Part shown: piece after piece, positions 61,138-64,000 of the stretch | Numbering within the stretch: position 1 is the stretch's first letter | Layout of the letters: the number at the start of each line of letters is the position of its first letter | Translations under genes and position numbers: made by a program | The notes under the pieces: model-generated | Told to the model about the DNA's origin: nothing | Seen by the model: the letters and a program-made list of their open reading frames with translations, nothing else | Databases searched by the model: none | From: Oscillospiraceae bacterium | GTDB lineage: Bacteria; Bacillota; Clostridia; Oscillospirales; Oscillospiraceae | DNA: 64,000 bases | Reading direction: 5' to 3' | Assembly: GCA_017624715.1 (NCBI GenBank) | Contig: JAGAMN010000050.1 | Span: forward strand, 1 to 64,000

Positions 61138-62011
61138 TGCCTTTTCCGGGTTCCACCCGGTGGTGAATTTCATATTTTTTGTGGCAGCCTTAGGGATGAC
61201 CATGTTTATCCAGCAACCGGTGTACCTGCTGATATCGTTCATCAGTGGGTGCGCCTACTTGCTTTATTTGCAGGGTAAGAAGGGATTCTTCCGGCAGGTG
61301 GGTTATCTGGTACCGATTCTCATCATGATGGCAATTATGAACCCTGTGTTCAACCACGAAGGAATAACTGTATTGTGGTACCTGCCCAATGATAACCCGA
61401 TTACTTTGGAAGCGATCTGCTTCGGCCTTGCTTCCGCGGTAATGATGGGCGCATCCATTGTGTGGTTCAACTGCTGTAATACAGTATTCACCTCAGATAA
61501 AATAATCTATTTATTTGGTCGGGTGATCCCGGCGCTGTCCCTGCTGATCTCCATGACACTACGTTTCGTGCCTCGGTTCAAGAATTTCCTGCAAAGCGTT
61601 GTGCGTACCCAGCAGGCCATGCATAAGCCTGAAAACACCAAAGAAAGATTCCAGCAGGCGCTGGCGGCTTTTTCCGCAACTGTCAGCTGGGCTATGGAAC
61701 AGTCTATTGTGTCGGCTGACTCTATGAAGAGTCGTGGATACGGCGGCTTAGGCAGAACCGCTTTCTCTATTTATGTTTTTGAAAAACGGGACGGCATCAC
61801 CCTTGTGCTTCTTGCAGTGCTGTGTGCCGGAGCGGCAATTCCGCACTTGTTCGGCCTGATGAGATGGATCTACTATCCCAGCCTGTCCGGGGAGCTTTTT
61901 GGCCCGGTACAGATTATGGCTTACTTTTGCTACGGAGGAATGTGCAATCTGCCTCTGATTATAAATAAGATGGAGGATCGAAAATGGAACGCTTTAAGAT
62001 CCAAAATTTGA
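61127..62011 (+). CDS. ECF transporter T component (EcfT)
   Basis: This is the membrane coupling subunit of an energy-coupling-factor importer, 294 residues with about six spans. It carries the conserved coupling motif SADSMKSRGYG (Ala-x-x-x-x-x-Arg-Gly type) at about 198-208 that contacts the ATPases. ATG 61127 has GGAG 6 nt upstream and overlaps the DUF4430 gene. A TTG 12 nt earlier is the alternative. Its end overlaps the ATPase gene by 28 nt. Context suggests cobalamin as the substrate. Confidence 0.9.
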   Translation: MKNDAFSGFHPVVNFIFFVAALGMTMFIQQPVYLLISFISGCAYLLYLQGKKGFFRQVGYLVPILIMMAIMNPVFNHEGITVLWYLPNDNPITLEAICFGLASAVMMGASIVWFNCCNTVFTSDKIIYLFGRVIPALSLLISMTLRFVPRFKNFLQSVVRTQQAMHKPENTKERFQQALAAFSATVSWAMEQSIVSADSMKSRGYGGLGRTAFSIYVFEKRDGITLVLLAVLCAGAAIPHLFGLMRWIYYPSLSGELFGPVQIMAYFCYGGMCNLPLIINKMEDRKWNALRSKI

Positions 62012-64000
62012 CCTTTACATACCCGGAGCAGGAAGTTGCTGTCCTCCGGGATGTATCTATGGAGCTGCACCCCGGTGATTTTGCGGTATTGGCCGGTCCT
62101 TCCGGCTGTGGCAAGTCTACCATGCTGCGGCAGCTCAAGACTGTCCTTGCGCCCCACGGCAAAAAAGAGGGTGCCATCCTTTTTAACGGCATCCCTCTGG
62201 AAGAAGTGGACAACCGTACCCAGTCGGCAAAGATCGGTTTTGTTTTGCAGGACCCGGACAGCCAGATCGTCACGGATAAGGTCTGGCATGAACTGGCATT
62301 CGGTTTGGAGAGTCTGGGTGTGGACAACACCGCCATCCGGGGCCGGGTTGCGGAAATGGCCAGCTTTTTTGGCATTCAGACCTGGTTCCACAGGTCGGTC
62401 ACCCAGCTGTCCGGCGGACAGAAGCAGCTTCTGAATCTTGCATCCATCATGGTTCTGCAGCCGGATGTTTTGATTCTGGATGAGCCCACCAGCCAGCTGG
62501 ACCCCATTGCGGCTACGGACTTTTTGCAGACCCTGGGCCGCATCAACCGGGAACTGGGTACCACCATCCTGATCTGCGAACACAGACTGGAAGATGTGAT
62601 CCCTATGGCAAGCCGCTTGCTGATTCTCGACAAGGGCGAGCTGATCGCCGACGATACCCCGGTTGGTACCTTTGAAGTTTTAAGAAACAGAAAGCACCCC
62701 ATGCTCCATTCCATGCCCACCCCCATGCAGATTTGGAGCATTCTGAATTGGAATACTCCCTGCCCCATGACGGTCAGCGACGGAAGAAATCAGCTGACCG
62801 ACTGGGCAGAAGAACATACATTGACCCAAACCCCGGAACGGCCAGCAATGCAACCGGAGAATGCTCCCGTCATTGCCCTGGAGGAGGTCTGGTTCCGATA
62901 TGAAAAGGATACGCCGGACATCCTGAAAAGCGTATCTATGAAGGCGTATCCCGGAGAACTGCTGTGTATTTTGGGCGGCAACGGCACAGGTAAAAGCACC
63001 ATGCTGTCCGTGTTAAGCGGTGTCCGTAAGCCCTACCGGGGCAAGATGACCTGTAAAGCCAAAAAGGTTACGGCGTTGCCACAGAATCCCCAGATGCTTC
63101 TGGTGAAAAAGAACGTTCGCGAGGAACTTCTTTCTGTGTTCCCCGGCAAAAAGCTCCACGAGGTTGCCGACCGGATCGGAGAAATGGTCGCTCTCTGCCG
63201 TCTGGAGGACCTGCTGGACAGGCATCCCTTTGACCTCTCCGGCGGTGAGCAGCAGCGGACGGCTCTGACAAAGGTTCTGCTACAGAATCCCGAAGTCCTT
63301 CTGCTGGACGAACCCACCAAGGGTGTGGACAATGATTTCAAGATTACCTTTGCCCAGATCCTCAAAGAGCTTACTGCTCGGGGTGTATGTATCATCATGG
63401 TCAGCCATGATGTGGAGTTCTGCGCCCAATATGCGGACCGCTGTGGCCTGTTCTTTGACGGCGGCATTGTGACCATCGATGCACCCCAGCCCTTCTTTGC
63501 AGGCAAGAGCTTCTATACCACCGCCGCCAACCGGATGGCCCGGCATCTGCTGCCCAATGCGGTGACTCCGGAGGATGTGATCGTTGCCTGCGGCGGAGAA
63601 GTGCCCAAGCGGGAACTTCCCAAACGCCCGGACAAGATCGACATCGAGCCTCCGGAAGAGCGGAACCCCCAGAAACTGCCCCTGTGGCGTAAGATTCTGG
63701 GTGCCATCAGCGGCACAGCGTTTTTCGGTTTACTTATGTACACATCCCGTGCACTGGATTTAAGCGCTCTGTATCAAGGCGGTAACTTCATGGGACAGTA
63801 TGGTTGGCTGTATGTGGTCATGCTTCTGTCCTTTGGTATCTTTGCTGCCTGTATCAGCCGGAAGTCTTCCGTTCGGGAACAACGGATGATGAAAGGCAAG
63901 CTCAGCACCCGTACCAAGATTATGCTGCTGCTGTCCCTGCTCCTGATCCCCCTGACTATTTGGGCAGGTCTTAAGTGGGGCGGCGGACGGAAATATATGC
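61984..64000 (+). CDS. EcfA-EcfA ATPase fused to membrane domain (partial)
   Basis: This gene continues past the window; 672 codons are visible. Domain 1 (about 1-235): Walker A GPSGCGKST, Q-loop GFVLQDPDSQ, signature LSGGQKQ, Walker B LILDEPTSQLD. Domain 2 (about 295-520): Walker A GGNGTGKST, signature LSGGEQQR, Walker B LLLDEPTKGVD. After a Pro/Glu linker (about 540-560) at least three hydrophobic segments follow (near 565-585, 600-622, 645-660), with KWGGGRKYM at the visible end, as at the start of an S component. One polypeptide may thus hold both ATPases and the substrate subunit. Confidence 0.88.
   Translation, partial: MERFKIQNLTFTYPEQEVAVLRDVSMELHPGDFAVLAGPSGCGKSTMLRQLKTVLAPHGKKEGAILFNGIPLEEVDNRTQSAKIGFVLQDPDSQIVTDKVWHELAFGLESLGVDNTAIRGRVAEMASFFGIQTWFHRSVTQLSGGQKQLLNLASIMVLQPDVLILDEPTSQLDPIAATDFLQTLGRINRELGTTILICEHRLEDVIPMASRLLILDKGELIADDTPVGTFEVLRNRKHPMLHSMPTPMQIWSILNWNTPCPMTVSDGRNQLTDWAEEHTLTQTPERPAMQPENAPVIALEEVWFRYEKDTPDILKSVSMKAYPGELLCILGGNGTGKSTMLSVLSGVRKPYRGKMTCKAKKVTALPQNPQMLLVKKNVREELLSVFPGKKLHEVADRIGEMVALCRLEDLLDRHPFDLSGGEQQRTALTKVLLQNPEVLLLDEPTKGVDNDFKITFAQILKELTARGVCIIMVSHDVEFCAQYADRCGLFFDGGIVTIDAPQPFFAGKSFYTTAANRMARHLLPNAVTPEDVIVACGGEVPKRELPKRPDKIDIEPPEERNPQKLPLWRKILGAISGTAFFGLLMYTSRALDLSALYQGGNFMGQYGWLYVVMLLSFGIFAACISRKSSVREQRMMKGKLSTRTKIMLLLSLLLIPLTIWAGLKWGGGRKYM

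Overview
The window reads as chromosome of an anaerobic, low-to-mid GC Gram-positive bacterium of the class Clostridia, most likely a gut Oscillospirales/Ruminococcaceae-type organism. This is inferred from AGGAGG ribosome sites, TTGACA/TATAAT promoters, a CIRCE heat-shock operator, rubredoxin plus superoxide reductase, an FtsEX/PcsB-type division cluster, and cohesin/dockerin surface proteins. No species can be named from the sequence alone.

Positions 1-31981 are mostly housekeeping. A short transcription unit carries 5S rRNA and tRNA-Asn under its own promoter. A minus-strand block follows: superoxide reductase, rubredoxin and enolase, an SDR oxidoreductase, a nitroreductase-like protein, and the KtrAB potassium system with a short hairpin leader. 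Next come a sigma/DUF4179 pair, a secreted SH3b-C39 protein, a Cu/Zn-SOD-like protein, an ArsC/Spx-family protein, an ABC-F/argS pair, CIRCE-controlled htpG, an FMN-riboswitch-controlled riboflavin transporter (RibU type), rsuA, a PucR/CdaR-type regulator, ftsE-ftsX-pcsB-pcsB-ctp, a dockerin protein, and greA-lysS. Two MITE-like palindromic repeats sit in gaps.

Positions 31982-35100, just downstream of lysS, form an accessory pocket. It holds out-of-frame fragments (zinc ribbon, ParA, BTAD-like) and an intact AbiEi/AbiEii toxin-antitoxin pair with a clear autoregulatory operator.

Positions 35081-64000 are the most unusual part. Three cobalamin riboswitches occur within 1.6 kb, each followed by a hairpin with a T run. 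The first two are in direct tandem with no gene between them, and a small homing-endonuclease-repeat ORF lies before the third. Downstream, about 27 kb of co-directional, closely spaced genes runs off the window. They encode a GLUG/dockerin protein, cohesin-plus-dockerin proteins, a membrane-anchored cohesin-like protein, a large transcobalamin-C-terminal-like (DUF4430) protein, a MoxR ATPase, a DUF58 protein, a transglutaminase-fold membrane protein lacking catalytic Cys and His, a 1514-residue beta-propeller/dockerin protein, two lipoproteins resembling the alpha and beta domains of intrinsic factor/transcobalamin, and an ECF transporter (EcfT, then EcfA-EcfA fused to membrane segments). The inference is a B12-repressed cobalamin scavenging apparatus assembled on the cell surface through cohesin-dockerin contacts.
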